A stretch of DNA of 64,000 nucleotides from Candidatus Nitrotoga sp. MKT (GTDB lineage: Bacteria; Pseudomonadota; Gammaproteobacteria; Burkholderiales; Gallionellaceae). Location of the stretch: positions 1 to 64,000 of the forward strand of contig QFXH01000001.1 of assembly GCA_003402345.1 (NCBI GenBank). The letters are read 5' to 3'. This document shows positions 1 to 8,303 of the stretch, piece after piece. Position numbers and translations under genes: made by a program. The notes under the pieces are model-generated. The model had not been told where the DNA came from, searched no databases, and worked only from the letters and a program-made list of their open reading frames with translations. How positions within the stretch are numbered: position 1 is the stretch's first letter; each line of letters opens with the position of its first letter.

Positions 1-1
1 C

Positions 2-736
2 GCGCTCTATACCGTCAATCAAAACATTAGTCTGGCTACAAACCTTTCGCATACCGAGCGTGTGCCGACATACGCCGAACTATTCGCGAATGGCCGGCAT
101 GTCGCAACGGGGCAGTTCGAGGTGGGTGACACAACGCTTGCGAAGGAGAAGTCGGACGGCGCCGATGTGCAGCTGCGTTGGCGTTCTGGCTTGCATTCAG
201 CAAGTATCAGCGGTTTTTACACACGCTTTCAGAACTACATTGCGTTGATTAACAGCGGCCAAGAACAGGAAGAGCTTCGGGAAGCTTTGTTTCGCGCGGT
301 GAAAGCCCAGTTTCATGGTTTTGAGGCGGAAGGAAAATTCCGGGTATATGAAGAGAAAGGAAATCTGGACCTCAACCTGCGCGGTGACTATGTACGGGCG
401 AAAAACAGTGATACGGGGGAGCCGTTGCCGCGCATTTCGCCCATGCGTCTTGGGGCAGGCCTTGATTATCAACTGGGCAAGTTCAGCGCAAGGCTCGACG
501 TTTCCCATTCATTCAAGCAGGACCAAGTGGCAACGAACGAATTACCGACCAGTGGCTACACGTTGACCAACACCATGTTGAGCTACCGCTTTAAGACACC
601 TTCGGTCAATTGGGATGCTTATATCAAAGGCAATAATCTTTTTAACCAGGAAGCACGAATGCATACCTCCTTCTTGAAAGAACTCGCCCCGTTGCCGGGT
701 CGCGGATTCCTTATGGGCGTACGTGCTAATTTTTGA
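2..736 (+). CDS. TonB-dependent outer-membrane receptor, C-terminal part (cut by window edge)
   Basis: The reading frame is open from base 2 with no start in the window, so only the C-terminal 244 residues of the beta-barrel are seen. The YAELFANG segment near the start of the visible part, followed by a GQFEVGD-type strand, is typical of barrels of the zinc/copper/haem TonB receptor group. Alternating polar/aromatic strands run to the end and the protein finishes in Asn-Phe; a terminal Phe is the usual outer-membrane barrel assembly signal. It should import a metal or metal complex using TonB energy. The substrate cannot be told because the plug domain is outside the window. The next gene starts about 200 bases downstream behind its own operator, so co-transcription is uncertain. 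Confidence 0.88.
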   Translation, partial: ALYTVNQNISLATNLSHTERVPTYAELFANGRHVATGQFEVGDTTLAKEKSDGADVQLRWRSGLHSASISGFYTRFQNYIALINSGQEQEELREALFRAVKAQFHGFEAEGKFRVYEEKGNLDLNLRGDYVRAKNSDTGEPLPRISPMRLGAGLDYQLGKFSARLDVSHSFKQDQVATNELPTSGYTLTNTMLSYRFKTPSVNWDAYIKGNNLFNQEARMHTSFLKELAPLPGRGFLMGVRANF

Positions 737-796
737 GTTTCTAATAACAAAATTCATTTGATGTCATAAACTTAATGATGCCCCATTGAACGTGGG

Positions 797-813
797 TGCG
801 ACATTTTGTCGCA
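797..813. promoter_or_regulatory. 17-bp palindromic operator, copy 1
   Basis: TGCGACATTTTGTCGCA has perfect 7-base arms (TGCGACA/TGTCGCA) around three T. A near-identical palindrome lies at 20056–20072, upstream of the second BNR-propeller locus. It sits just upstream of the -35 region of the promoter proposed at 814–842, centred about 44 bases before the expected transcription start, a position often used by activators. I do not recognise the regulator; the sequence is not a Fur, Zur, FNR or CRP site. Confidence 0.65.
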
Positions 814-842
814 TTCTAATACTTCTGCCTGCCCCCTATAAT
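814..842 (+). promoter_or_regulatory. Candidate promoter of the BNR-propeller/TlpA operon
   Basis: A perfect TATAAT -10 hexamer lies at 837–842. At the standard 17-base spacing the -35 position (814–819, TTCTAA) is poor, which fits a promoter that needs an activator bound at the adjacent palindrome (797–813). Position and hexamer are seen; activation is inferred. Confidence 0.45.
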
Positions 843-938
843 CACTCAATTTGAAAAAACTATCAATACACTCTTTTTCACCCATTTCCGCAGCGCACAT
901 TTGTTGCCAATTTGAAATATAAATTTAAGAAGGCATTT

Positions 939-2297
939 ATGAAACTTTCATTTTTAGATATGTCACCTAACGCAATACTTGTACCGATTGTCGGATTCCT
1001 AGCTTGTATGATAAATCATACAAGCTTAAGGAAGCCTTGGAGGATTCAGCGCCTAAGTGTGTGGTTGTTTAGCAATTGCCGTAAAATCGGGTTGATTTCC
1101 TGTTTGACGGTCAGTGGGATGTGTATGGCAGCAGATCATTCAGGTCATGGCTCGGCACAGTCTCATGATATGACAAAAACATGGAAAGCCGCACTTGCCC
1201 GCCAGCCGCTTGCGGTCGCTGCGACGTTCGACGCAAATGGCAAGCTATGGCAGGCATCCGTGAAAAACGGCCATGTTATGGTGAGTCAATCTGACAATCA
1301 GGGGAAAACTTTTAGCACGCCAGTCCCGGTCAATCCAGAATCTGAGTTAGTGGCCGCGATAGGTGAAAGTCGCCCTAAAATTCTGGTAGGTAGCAATGGC
1401 AATATCTACATTTCTTACACCCAGGATCTGGAGACGCCTTTTGCTGGCAACATCCGTTTCAGCCGCTCGATTGATGGGGGGAAGAGTTTTTCCGCACCCA
1501 TTACGGTCAATGATAATCGGGATCCCATAACCCATAGATTTGATGTAATGGGCGTGAACGAGCGCGGCCAGATTTACCTTGCCTGGCTGGATAAACGCGA
1601 TATTTTAATCGCCAAAAAAAATGGGGGGAAATACAGTGGGGCAGCGGTCTACTATGCCATTTCTGATGATGACGGAAAAACTTTCCATACCAACGTCAAA
1701 GCCGCTGATCATTCCTGTGAATGCTGCCGCGTGGGGATGGCAATGGATAAGGATGGCACTCCGGTTATCGTGTGGCGGCATATTTTCGAAAAAAACATAC
1801 GCGACCATGCCATGCTGCGGCTCGATGGCAAAGCTCAACCCATCCGCCTAAGCCATGAAAACTGGGAAGTTAATGCCTGCCCTCACCATGGGCCAGCAGT
1901 ATCCATTGCCAATGACGGGAATTACCATTTCGTTTGGTTCAGTAAATCGGCTGAGCAACACGGATTGTTCTATTCTTATTCTTCCGATCAAGGCAAGCAT
2001 TTTTCTCGCCCATTAAATTTTGGAAACTTTCAGGCGCAAGCTTCACATCCCCATGTTTTGAGTCAGGGTCAACACGTCTCTATTGTCTGGAAGGAGTTTG
2101 ATGGTGTAGCTACGGGCATCTATTTGATTGATTCCATTGATGGAGGTAAGTTCTGGTCGGCCCCTAAAAAAATTGCCGCTACCACTGGTACTTCAGATTA
2201 CCCATTTCTCGTCAGTGACGGCAATAAAAACTACCTCTCTTGGAATACTGACAAAGAAGGATACCGCCTCATTAACTTATCTGAGTCCGCGCAATGA
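939..2297 (+). CDS. BNR/sialidase-like beta-propeller protein with CECCR motif, exported
   Basis: A 452-residue protein from ATG 939, which has AAGAAGG upstream; an in-frame TTG at 912 is less likely. The N-terminus is long (about 65 residues), but a hydrophobic stretch ending near CMAADHSGHG looks like a Sec signal, so the mature protein is periplasmic or secreted and begins His-rich. Several Asp-box-like repeats (SRSIDGGKSFSAP, SDDDGKTF, SIDGGKFWSAP) mark a six-bladed BNR propeller. Annotators usually call such proteins exo-alpha-sialidase, but catalytic sialidase residues are not evident. A CECCR motif in mid-protein, followed by a DKDG turn, is shared with the paralogue at 17567–18853. 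The gene overlaps the next (TlpA-like) by four bases (ATGA), so the two are co-translated. A role in metal or cofactor handling beside the TonB receptor is inference. Confidence 0.75.
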   Translation: MKLSFLDMSPNAILVPIVGFLACMINHTSLRKPWRIQRLSVWLFSNCRKIGLISCLTVSGMCMAADHSGHGSAQSHDMTKTWKAALARQPLAVAATFDANGKLWQASVKNGHVMVSQSDNQGKTFSTPVPVNPESELVAAIGESRPKILVGSNGNIYISYTQDLETPFAGNIRFSRSIDGGKSFSAPITVNDNRDPITHRFDVMGVNERGQIYLAWLDKRDILIAKKNGGKYSGAAVYYAISDDDGKTFHTNVKAADHSCECCRVGMAMDKDGTPVIVWRHIFEKNIRDHAMLRLDGKAQPIRLSHENWEVNACPHHGPAVSIANDGNYHFVWFSKSAEQHGLFYSYSSDQGKHFSRPLNFGNFQAQASHPHVLSQGQHVSIVWKEFDGVATGIYLIDSIDGGKFWSAPKKIAATTGTSDYPFLVSDGNKNYLSWNTDKEGYRLINLSESAQ

Positions 2298-2785
2298 AAT
2301 CTAGCGGAACAATAATTCAATGTCTGCTCGGTTTATTGCTTTGTTTAAGTTGTGCCTGTTCTTCGGCCGCACAAATTGCCAAACATTTTGTGCGGGGTAG
2401 TTATCAGGAAATTGTTTCAGCCCGCGCGGGTAAGCCTTTTATTATCAGCCTATGGTCTCTCGATTGCACATATTGCCGCGATGATATGGTGTTGTTCGGC
2501 AAATTATTAAAAAAATACCGTGACCTCGATTTAGTACTTATTTCTACCGATACTCCGGAACAAATGAAAGAAATTGCACACACATTACAAAAATATCCTT
2601 TGAAAAAAGCTGAATCCTGGGTTTTTGCAGATAGCTTTGTCGAACGTTTGCGTTACGAAATAGATACGCAATGGTATGGAGAGTTACCCCGTACTTATTT
2701 TTACGATGCGCAAGGGCATGTCTTAGCACTAAGTGGCAAGTTGGATTATGCTCAACTTGAGCGATGGGTACGTGCAAAACAATAA
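2294..2785 (+). CDS. TlpA-like periplasmic thioredoxin-fold protein
   Basis: A 163-residue protein whose ATG overlaps the stop codon of the propeller gene. Residues 1–27 form a signal peptide rich in Leu and Cys ending in SSAAQ. The remainder has a thioredoxin/redoxin fold with the active-site motif C58-T-Y-C61 after a WSLD strand, and a cis-Pro loop (ELPRTYFYD). In this family the CxxC reduces or isomerises disulfides in exported proteins, or delivers metal, as Sco/TlpA proteins do. The tight coupling with a propeller carrying a three-cysteine CECCR motif suggests that protein as its substrate, which is inferred. The short length (family about 160–190) and signal peptide favour a soluble periplasmic enzyme. 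Confidence 0.82.
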   Translation: MKSSGTIIQCLLGLLLCLSCACSSAAQIAKHFVRGSYQEIVSARAGKPFIISLWSLDCTYCRDDMVLFGKLLKKYRDLDLVLISTDTPEQMKEIAHTLQKYPLKKAESWVFADSFVERLRYEIDTQWYGELPRTYFYDAQGHVLALSGKLDYAQLERWVRAKQ

Positions 2786-2956
2786 GCTCGATTTGTAGTG
2801 ACTGACCACAATACTCAACGAATAATCCTAGAAACTTGGTTATGGATAAAGGTTAATTCCATGATCAACTTTTACCATGACATCCGCCGTTAAAATTATT
2901 TGCTGTTAGTTTCGGGTAGAATAAACGTTTTTTCAAATTCATTTGAAGGGTATCTA

Positions 2957-3688
2957 ATGTACAAAATTGCACCTAGTATTATTTCTGCCAATTTCGCCAA
3001 GCTTGGCGAAGAAATCGTCAATGTTCTCGCCTCGGGGGCAGACATTATCCACATAGAGGTGATGAATAGGCATTTCATACCAACATATAGGAATGGCTCG
3101 AAGGCTTGCGCGGCCATTCGCCCTATTACTCAAGCGCCAATCGAGATACACCTGACGAGTGGGTACAATGTTGAGCATTCACTGAATGATTTGGTCCCGG
3201 AGTACGCTAAGGCTGGCGCAAACATTATTACTTTTCATCCCGAAGCCGTTGATCGGGATGCATATAATTTACCATCCTTCGAAAATATTGAACGAATTAT
3301 TGATTTAATCCATGAACACGGCTGTAAAGCCGGACTGGCATTCAATGCGGGTACGCCTTTTAGTTATCTCGACCATGTTATAAGTAAGGTTGACGTTGTT
3401 TTGATCATGTCTAAACAGACTGGCTTGATCAGTGGACAGAAATTTATTCCCGAAGCGATTAATAAAGTGCGTTTGGCGCGCAAAAAAATCAATGATAGTG
3501 GGCGTAATATCATTCTGGAAGTTCACGGTGACGTGAACTTAGGCAACATTGCACAAATTGCTATGGCGGGTGCCGACACATTTGTGATCGGCGCTGCTTT
3601 ATACGAAGCTGGAAATGATAATGACCCAAATTGCTATGATTCCATTATCGCCACTTTGCGCGCAGAACTTGCCAAGGTTAGTTCATAA
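2957..3688 (+). CDS. Ribulose-phosphate 3-epimerase family protein with altered active site
   Basis: A 243-residue TIM barrel from ATG 2957, chosen because GAAGGG lies seven bases upstream and the family's N-terminal APSI strand follows at once. Overall it aligns with Rpe (IAPSI, AGANIITFHPEA, GCKAGLAFN, VLIMS, FIPE), but the metal/acid-base positions differ. The usual HxDVMD is H32-I-E34-V-M-N37, SADF is SANF, DVHLM is EIHLT (His65 kept), the phosphate/lid PGFGGQ is TGLISGQ, and the conserved VDGG Asp is His190 (EVHGD). A canonical epimerase would not be expected to tolerate Asp-to-His there, so it may act on another sugar phosphate, bind metal differently, or be non-catalytic. It stands alone, away from the usual rpe–gph–trpE context. 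Confidence 0.8.
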   Translation: MYKIAPSIISANFAKLGEEIVNVLASGADIIHIEVMNRHFIPTYRNGSKACAAIRPITQAPIEIHLTSGYNVEHSLNDLVPEYAKAGANIITFHPEAVDRDAYNLPSFENIERIIDLIHEHGCKAGLAFNAGTPFSYLDHVISKVDVVLIMSKQTGLISGQKFIPEAINKVRLARKKINDSGRNIILEVHGDVNLGNIAQIAMAGADTFVIGAALYEAGNDNDPNCYDSIIATLRAELAKVSS

Positions 3689-3820
3689 ACACTGTAAATG
3701 CACCTCTCTCATAGAGTCGCGCCATTTAATTGTTAAAGCCATGGCTCATGGCAATGCAGCCAGCATGACCCAGTTTCGCATGGATGGTGGTACAGCATTG
3801 CCATGTGGGGTGATTGCAGT

Positions 3821-4270
3821 TTAACTACGCGATTTTTTCATTGCTTGTTGAGCCTCACGTGAGGCATCACGTTCACGTTCAGTGTTGCGTTTGTCATGTT
3901 GCTTTTTCCCTTTCGCAAGGCCGATATCCAGTTTGACGAGACTACCTTTAAAATGCATGTTCAATGGCATAAGCGTGTAACCTGCGCGCTGCACTTTACT
4001 GATCAACTTGTTGATTTCAGCTGCATGCAACAACAATTTGCGCGTGCGAACGGGATCTGGATATATATGCGTAGAAGCGGTAGTTAATGGGCTGATATGG
4101 GAGCCAAACAGATAAAGGGCACCATCTTTTACCGTAATGTAAGCTTCCTTGAGGTTGGCGCGTCCGGCGCGGATCGCCTTGACTTCCCAGCCTTCCAACA
4201 TGATACCAGCCTCATAGCGGTCTTCGATGAAGTAGTCGTGGTATGCTTTTTTATTTTGGACTATGCTCAT
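3821..4270 (-). CDS. smpB: SsrA-binding protein SmpB
   Basis: A 149-residue protein with the SmpB core: [18 protein letters not shown] at the start, the [10 protein letters not shown] segment, and a basic C-terminal tail (KGKKQHDKR...MKKSRS) that enters the ribosomal mRNA channel. SmpB binds the tRNA-like part of tmRNA and brings it to stalled ribosomes for trans-translation. Length and motifs are standard. It is transcribed divergently from ratA with only 42 bases between the starts, so the promoters must overlap the opposing 5' ends. No tmRNA gene was seen in the window. Confidence 0.97.
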   Translation of the reverse strand: MSIVQNKKAYHDYFIEDRYEAGIMLEGWEVKAIRAGRANLKEAYITVKDGALYLFGSHISPLTTASTHIYPDPVRTRKLLLHAAEINKLISKVQRAGYTLMPLNMHFKGSLVKLDIGLAKGKKQHDKRNTERERDASREAQQAMKKSRS

Positions 4271-4312
4271 AATTTGTATATTCTACCAGCTTTGCATGGA
4301 CGTACCGCTAGA

Positions 4313-4762
4313 ATGGCTTTAGTCGAAAAATCAGTCTTGGTTCCCTACAGTGCGAAGCAGATGTTCGTTCTGGTGGATAATGTGGCGGATTATCCACGGT
4401 TTTTGCCGTGGTGCGGCGGAGCCAGTGTCATCTCAGTGGATGGAGATACCGTACATGCGACAGTACATATCAATTATCACCATATTAAGCAGAGTTTTAC
4501 CACTGAGAATGTGCGTCAGTTTCCCAATCACATTGACATCACACTGAAAGATGGACCGTTCAAGCACCTCGACGGTGATTGGTACTTTGTACCTCTTTCC
4601 GAATCTGCCTGTAAAATAGAATTTAAACTGCATTACGAATTTTCCAATAAATTACTGGAAAAAGTGTTCGGCCCCGTGTTCCATTTTATTGCCAATAGTT
4701 TTGTGGATGCCTTTGTTCATCGTGCAGAAAAAATTTATACAGGAAATGAAAGACCGGACTAG
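4313..4762 (+). CDS. ratA: RatA/Coq10-type START-domain protein
   Basis: A 149-residue single-domain protein of the polyketide cyclase/START superfamily. The start at 4313 (MALVEKSVLVPYSA) matches the usual N-terminus; longer in-frame extensions would run into the divergent smpB. Family hallmarks are VxDVxxYPxFLPWC near residue 25 and the helix FxxIANSFVDAFVHRA at the C-terminus. Known members bind coenzyme Q or hydrophobic ligands (Coq10), while E. coli RatA was described as blocking 70S assembly. The smpB–ratA divergent pair is a conserved arrangement in proteobacteria. Which of the two activities applies cannot be read from sequence. Confidence 0.93.
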   Translation: MALVEKSVLVPYSAKQMFVLVDNVADYPRFLPWCGGASVISVDGDTVHATVHINYHHIKQSFTTENVRQFPNHIDITLKDGPFKHLDGDWYFVPLSESACKIEFKLHYEFSNKLLEKVFGPVFHFIANSFVDAFVHRAEKIYTGNERPD

Positions 4763-4837
4763 TGTTGCAGTTTGCCTATTAGCTTATTAAACGGATATCC
4801 ATCTGTGCGGCAAGGTAAATTTACTTAGGATTACAAA

Positions 4838-5764
4838 ATGTTAGATTACGACCTGCATTGCCATTCAACTGTTTCAGACGGATTGCTATCGCCAACTGAT
4901 TTAGTTGCACGTGCGGCTGAGCGGGGAGTGAAGTTTCTTGCATTGACTGACCATGATGATCTCTCTGGCCTGGCTGAGGCAGCCGCTGCCGCTGCACAGC
5001 ATGGCATACAATTTATCAATGGAGTGGAAATCTCTGTGACTTGGCGCAGCTACACCCTGCATATTATTGGTTTACGTATCGACCCAAACTATAAACCGCT
5101 GGCGGAAGGTTTACGTAACATTCGCAGTGGACGTGGGGCACGTGCGCAACTAATGGCAGATTCACTGGCCAAGAGCGGTATTAGCGGGGCGTTGGCAGGC
5201 GCTTATCAATATGCCGATAACGATGGCATTATTGGGCGAACACACTTCGCACGATTTTTGGTCGAGAGAGGCTACTGCAAGGATGTACGTAGCGTGTTCA
5301 AGAATTATCTGGTTAAGGATAAGCCTGGATATGTGCCACACCAGTGGGCTTCATTGCCGGATGCAGTTAGCTGGATATGTGGTAGCGGGGGGGTTGCCGT
5401 GCTGGCGCATCCAGGTCGTTATACTGCGGCGCGCAAGGGTATGGGACAGAAGACCTTGCGCGAATTACTGCGTGAATTTATCGATTTAGGTGGGCAGGGC
5501 ATCGAAGTGGTGTGTGGTAGCCACACACCAGAGCAATATGCCGAATTTGCGCGCTATGCCAATGAATTTAATTTGCTGGCTTCGTGCGGTTCAGATTTTC
5601 ATGGGCCCGGTGAAAGTTATCGGGATTTAGGGCGTTTGCCCGATTTTCCGTTGAATTGCCGTCCCATTTGGCTAGCATGGGAAGCTAGCCCATCTTTCTC
5701 TTCAGGAAATTTGCTTATTTCTCCAAGGCAGGAACAAGAAAAAGCGGAGATCGTTAGCCGCTGA
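4838..5764 (+). CDS. rnm: PHP-domain phosphoesterase (YciV/RNase AM family)
   Basis: A 308-residue PHP protein. It opens with DLHCHSTVSDG and continues with LTDHDD, the metal-binding His/Asp clusters of the PHP fold; GVEIS, an HPGRY motif and GSDFHG supply the remaining ligands. The E. coli homologue YciV removes 5' nucleotides from RNA ends and hydrolyses 3',5'-nucleoside bisphosphates using Mn. It is separated from the next gene (yciO family) by two bases, so the two are in one operon, an association common in proteobacteria. Confidence 0.92.
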   Translation: MLDYDLHCHSTVSDGLLSPTDLVARAAERGVKFLALTDHDDLSGLAEAAAAAAQHGIQFINGVEISVTWRSYTLHIIGLRIDPNYKPLAEGLRNIRSGRGARAQLMADSLAKSGISGALAGAYQYADNDGIIGRTHFARFLVERGYCKDVRSVFKNYLVKDKPGYVPHQWASLPDAVSWICGSGGVAVLAHPGRYTAARKGMGQKTLRELLREFIDLGGQGIEVVCGSHTPEQYAEFARYANEFNLLASCGSDFHGPGESYRDLGRLPDFPLNCRPIWLAWEASPSFSSGNLLISPRQEQEKAEIVSR

Positions 5765-5766
5765 CC

Positions 5767-6396
5767 ATGTCACAATTTTTTACTATTTACCCAAGCAATC
5801 CACAGCCGCGACTGATTAAACAGGCCGCCGATTTAGTGCGTAATGGTGCGGTAATTGCTTACCCTACTGATTCCTGCTACGCCTTAGGTTGTCATCTTGG
5901 TGATAAGCAAGCAGTGGCACGCATCCGCCAAATACGCGGCGTGGACGATAAGCATCATATGACAATGGTTTGCCGTGACTTGTCCGAGCTGGCCCGCTAT
6001 GCGCGGGTGGATAATGTGCAATTTCGACTGCTAAAAAACAATACACCGGGCAGTTATACATTTATCCTTGAAGCGACCAAGGAAGTTCCCAAGCGCCTGC
6101 AACATCCCAAACGCAGCACGATCGGTATGCGCATCCCAGATCATCCAGTGGCATTGGCGCTGCTGGAAGAACTGGGGGAGCCGCTGTTAAGCTCTACTTT
6201 GATTTTGCCAACTGAAGAGTTTGCAATGAATGATGCAGAACAAATTCGCGACCTGTTACAGCATCAAATTGATCTGGTGGTAGATGGTGGCGCGGTGGGG
6301 TTAGACCCGACCACGGTAATCGATCTAACCAAGGATGTACCTGTAGTGGTTCGGGTGGGCAAGGGTGATGTTTCACCATTTTTAATTGAGAAATAA
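5767..6396 (+). CDS. yciO: YciO-type Sua5/YrdC-domain protein
   Basis: A 209-residue YrdC-like domain: YPTDSCYALGC near residue 33, the KxR pair region (HHMTMVCRDL), PGSYTFILEAT and the IGMRIPDHP strand, ending with DPTTVIDL. Sua5/TsaC paralogues make threonylcarbamoyl-AMP for t6A tRNA modification; the YciO subgroup has the same fold but its in vivo role is less settled. The length without a C-terminal Sua5 domain and the adjacency to the PHP gene favour YciO. It lies in a run with the PHP gene (2-base gap) and the M50 protease (7-base gap). Confidence 0.92.
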   Translation: MSQFFTIYPSNPQPRLIKQAADLVRNGAVIAYPTDSCYALGCHLGDKQAVARIRQIRGVDDKHHMTMVCRDLSELARYARVDNVQFRLLKNNTPGSYTFILEATKEVPKRLQHPKRSTIGMRIPDHPVALALLEELGEPLLSSTLILPTEEFAMNDAEQIRDLLQHQIDLVVDGGAVGLDPTTVIDLTKDVPVVVRVGKGDVSPFLIEK

Positions 6397-6403
6397 ATAA
6401 TAT

Positions 6404-7051
6404 ATGCAGATTGACCAATTAATACAAACCATTGCCATTGCAGCGATTCCGATTTTATTTGCAATTACTTTGCATGAGGCGGCGCATGGCTATGTAGCGC
6501 GGCATTTTGGTGATATGACGGCTTACCAACAGGGGCGTATCAGTTTGAATCCTATCCGCCATATCGATCCTGTCGGCACTGTTCTGTTACCGTTGTTGAC
6601 GCTATGGATGGGCGGAATTTTGTTTGGTTGGGCCAAACCGGTACCTGTAAACTTCGCCGCTCTACGCCGTCCCAAGCAAGATATGCTGTGGGTGGCACTA
6701 GCCGGTCCGCTTGCCAACTTGTTCATGGCGCTGCTATGGGGGCTGCTGGCCAAGCTGGCATGGATATTACCGGCAAATTATTTTGCCGAACCATTGTTGG
6801 AAATGGCACAGATCGGAATTAAAATTAATGTTGTGTTGATGGTGCTAAATTTACTGCCGCTACCGCCTTTGGATGGTGGGCGTATGGCCGTTAGCTTGCT
6901 GCCGCATCGTCAGGCTGTCATTCTAGAGAAAATTGAACCCTACGGTATGTTCATACTAATTTTTTTGGCGATTTCGCCAGTTCTCAGCTGGATATTGGGG
7001 CCGCCTGTAATCGGGCTTATTCAGTTAATTAATTCTATTTTTGGATTGTAA
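6404..7051 (+). CDS. Site-2 protease-like membrane metalloprotease (M50)
   Basis: A 215-residue polytopic membrane protein. The zinc-binding HEAAH motif lies at about residues 24–28 in the first membrane helix, and the third ligand region is the later NLLPLPPLDGGR segment, characteristic of the compact M50B family without a PDZ domain. Four to five hydrophobic helices are visible. These small intramembrane proteases cut within membrane segments; substrates are unknown here. Position between yciO and trpS is conserved in betaproteobacteria, and trpS begins 4 bases after the stop. Confidence 0.93.
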   Translation: MQIDQLIQTIAIAAIPILFAITLHEAAHGYVARHFGDMTAYQQGRISLNPIRHIDPVGTVLLPLLTLWMGGILFGWAKPVPVNFAALRRPKQDMLWVALAGPLANLFMALLWGLLAKLAWILPANYFAEPLLEMAQIGIKINVVLMVLNLLPLPPLDGGRMAVSLLPHRQAVILEKIEPYGMFILIFLAISPVLSWILGPPVIGLIQLINSIFGL

Positions 7052-7055
7052 AACT

Positions 7056-8258
7056 ATGCTTGTTGATCGAGTGTTATCAGGAATGAGACCTACGGGTAAC
7101 CTACACCTTGGGCATTATCACGGTGTGTTGAAAAACTGGGTGGAGATGCAGCAAAAATACGAGTGTTTTTTTTTCGTTGCTGACTGGCATGCGCTGACCA
7201 CACATTATGATACCCCCCAGGTTATTGAACAAAGTGTATGGGATATGGTTATTGACTGGCTGGCTGTGGGAGTTGATCCAGCGCGGGCCACGCTGTTCAT
7301 TCAATCCAGGGTACCAGAACACGCTGAGCTACATCTGTTGCTATCCATGATTACGCCGCGAGGATGGCTGGAACGTGTGCCAACCTATAAAGACCAGCAG
7401 GAAAAGCTGACCGAAAAAGATTTAGGTACATACGGTTTCCTCGGGTATCCGTTATTGCAAAGTGCGGATATCCTTATCTACCGTGCCACCCAAGTGCCAG
7501 TAGGTGAAGATCAGGTGCCACACATCGAGTTCACGCGTGAAATTGCCCGCCGCTTTAACCATATTTATGGGCGCGAATTGGGTTTCGAGGAAAAAGCCAA
7601 GGTCGCTGTTAAGGAATTAGGGGGCAAAAAAGCAAAACTGTATGACGAGTTGCGTACTCGCTATCAAGAGCAAGGTGATGACGAGGCGCTGCAATCTGCC
7701 AAATTACTACTCGACGAACAGCAGAGCCTAAGCATGGGCGACCGCGAGCGTCTGTTAGGTTACCTTGAAGGCGGTGGAAAAATGATTTTATTCGAGCCGC
7801 ATGCCATGCTCACTGCGGCATCGAAAATGCCCGGGCTAGACGGACAGAAAATGTCAAAATCCTACAACAACACCATCAGCCTGCGCGAAGACGAAGCCAG
7901 TGTGACGAAGAAAATTCGCACCATGCCGACCGATCCAGCGCGTGTACGTCGTACCGATGTGGGAAATCCGGATAAATGTCCTGTGTGGCAGCTACATCAA
8001 GTATATTCCAATGAAGATACCAAGCACTGGGTGCAACAAGGCTGTAGGAGCGCAGGCATAGGCTGTATCGAGTGTAAACAACCGGTGATAGATGCAGTGC
8101 TGGCTGAACAAACCCCTATGCGCGAGCGTGCTCAGCTCTATTTGGACGATCCCACACTAGTGCGCAACATCATCTCTGATGGTTGTGAGAAAGCGCGCAA
8201 GCTGGCGGCCGAGACCATGCGTGACGTGCGTGAATCGATGGGTTTGAGTTACAGCTAA
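7056..8258 (+). CDS. trpS: Tryptophanyl-tRNA synthetase
   Basis: A 400-residue class I synthetase that charges tRNA(Trp). ATG 7056 is preferred over an upstream in-frame TTG (7041) because the protein then starts at the first strand, just before SGMRPTGNLHLGHYHG. This holds the HIGH-like motif, and KMSKSYNN is the second signature. It belongs to the longer TrpS form of about 400 residues found in many betaproteobacteria, with an insertion (about residues 185–235) before the KMSKS loop. It is followed by scpA in the conserved trpS–scpA–scpB order. Confidence 0.97.
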   Translation: MLVDRVLSGMRPTGNLHLGHYHGVLKNWVEMQQKYECFFFVADWHALTTHYDTPQVIEQSVWDMVIDWLAVGVDPARATLFIQSRVPEHAELHLLLSMITPRGWLERVPTYKDQQEKLTEKDLGTYGFLGYPLLQSADILIYRATQVPVGEDQVPHIEFTREIARRFNHIYGRELGFEEKAKVAVKELGGKKAKLYDELRTRYQEQGDDEALQSAKLLLDEQQSLSMGDRERLLGYLEGGGKMILFEPHAMLTAASKMPGLDGQKMSKSYNNTISLREDEASVTKKIRTMPTDPARVRRTDVGNPDKCPVWQLHQVYSNEDTKHWVQQGCRSAGIGCIECKQPVIDAVLAEQTPMRERAQLYLDDPTLVRNIISDGCEKARKLAAETMRDVRESMGLSYS

Positions 8259-8303
8259 ACGGGACGAGAGATATTCCTGACTTATAGGTGCAGGCATAAC
8301 CAG

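Noticed and set aside
3689-3820. Coding-like patch between the Rpe homologue and smpB
   Set aside because: A short frame runs through it, but it overlaps the Rpe gene and has no family pattern.
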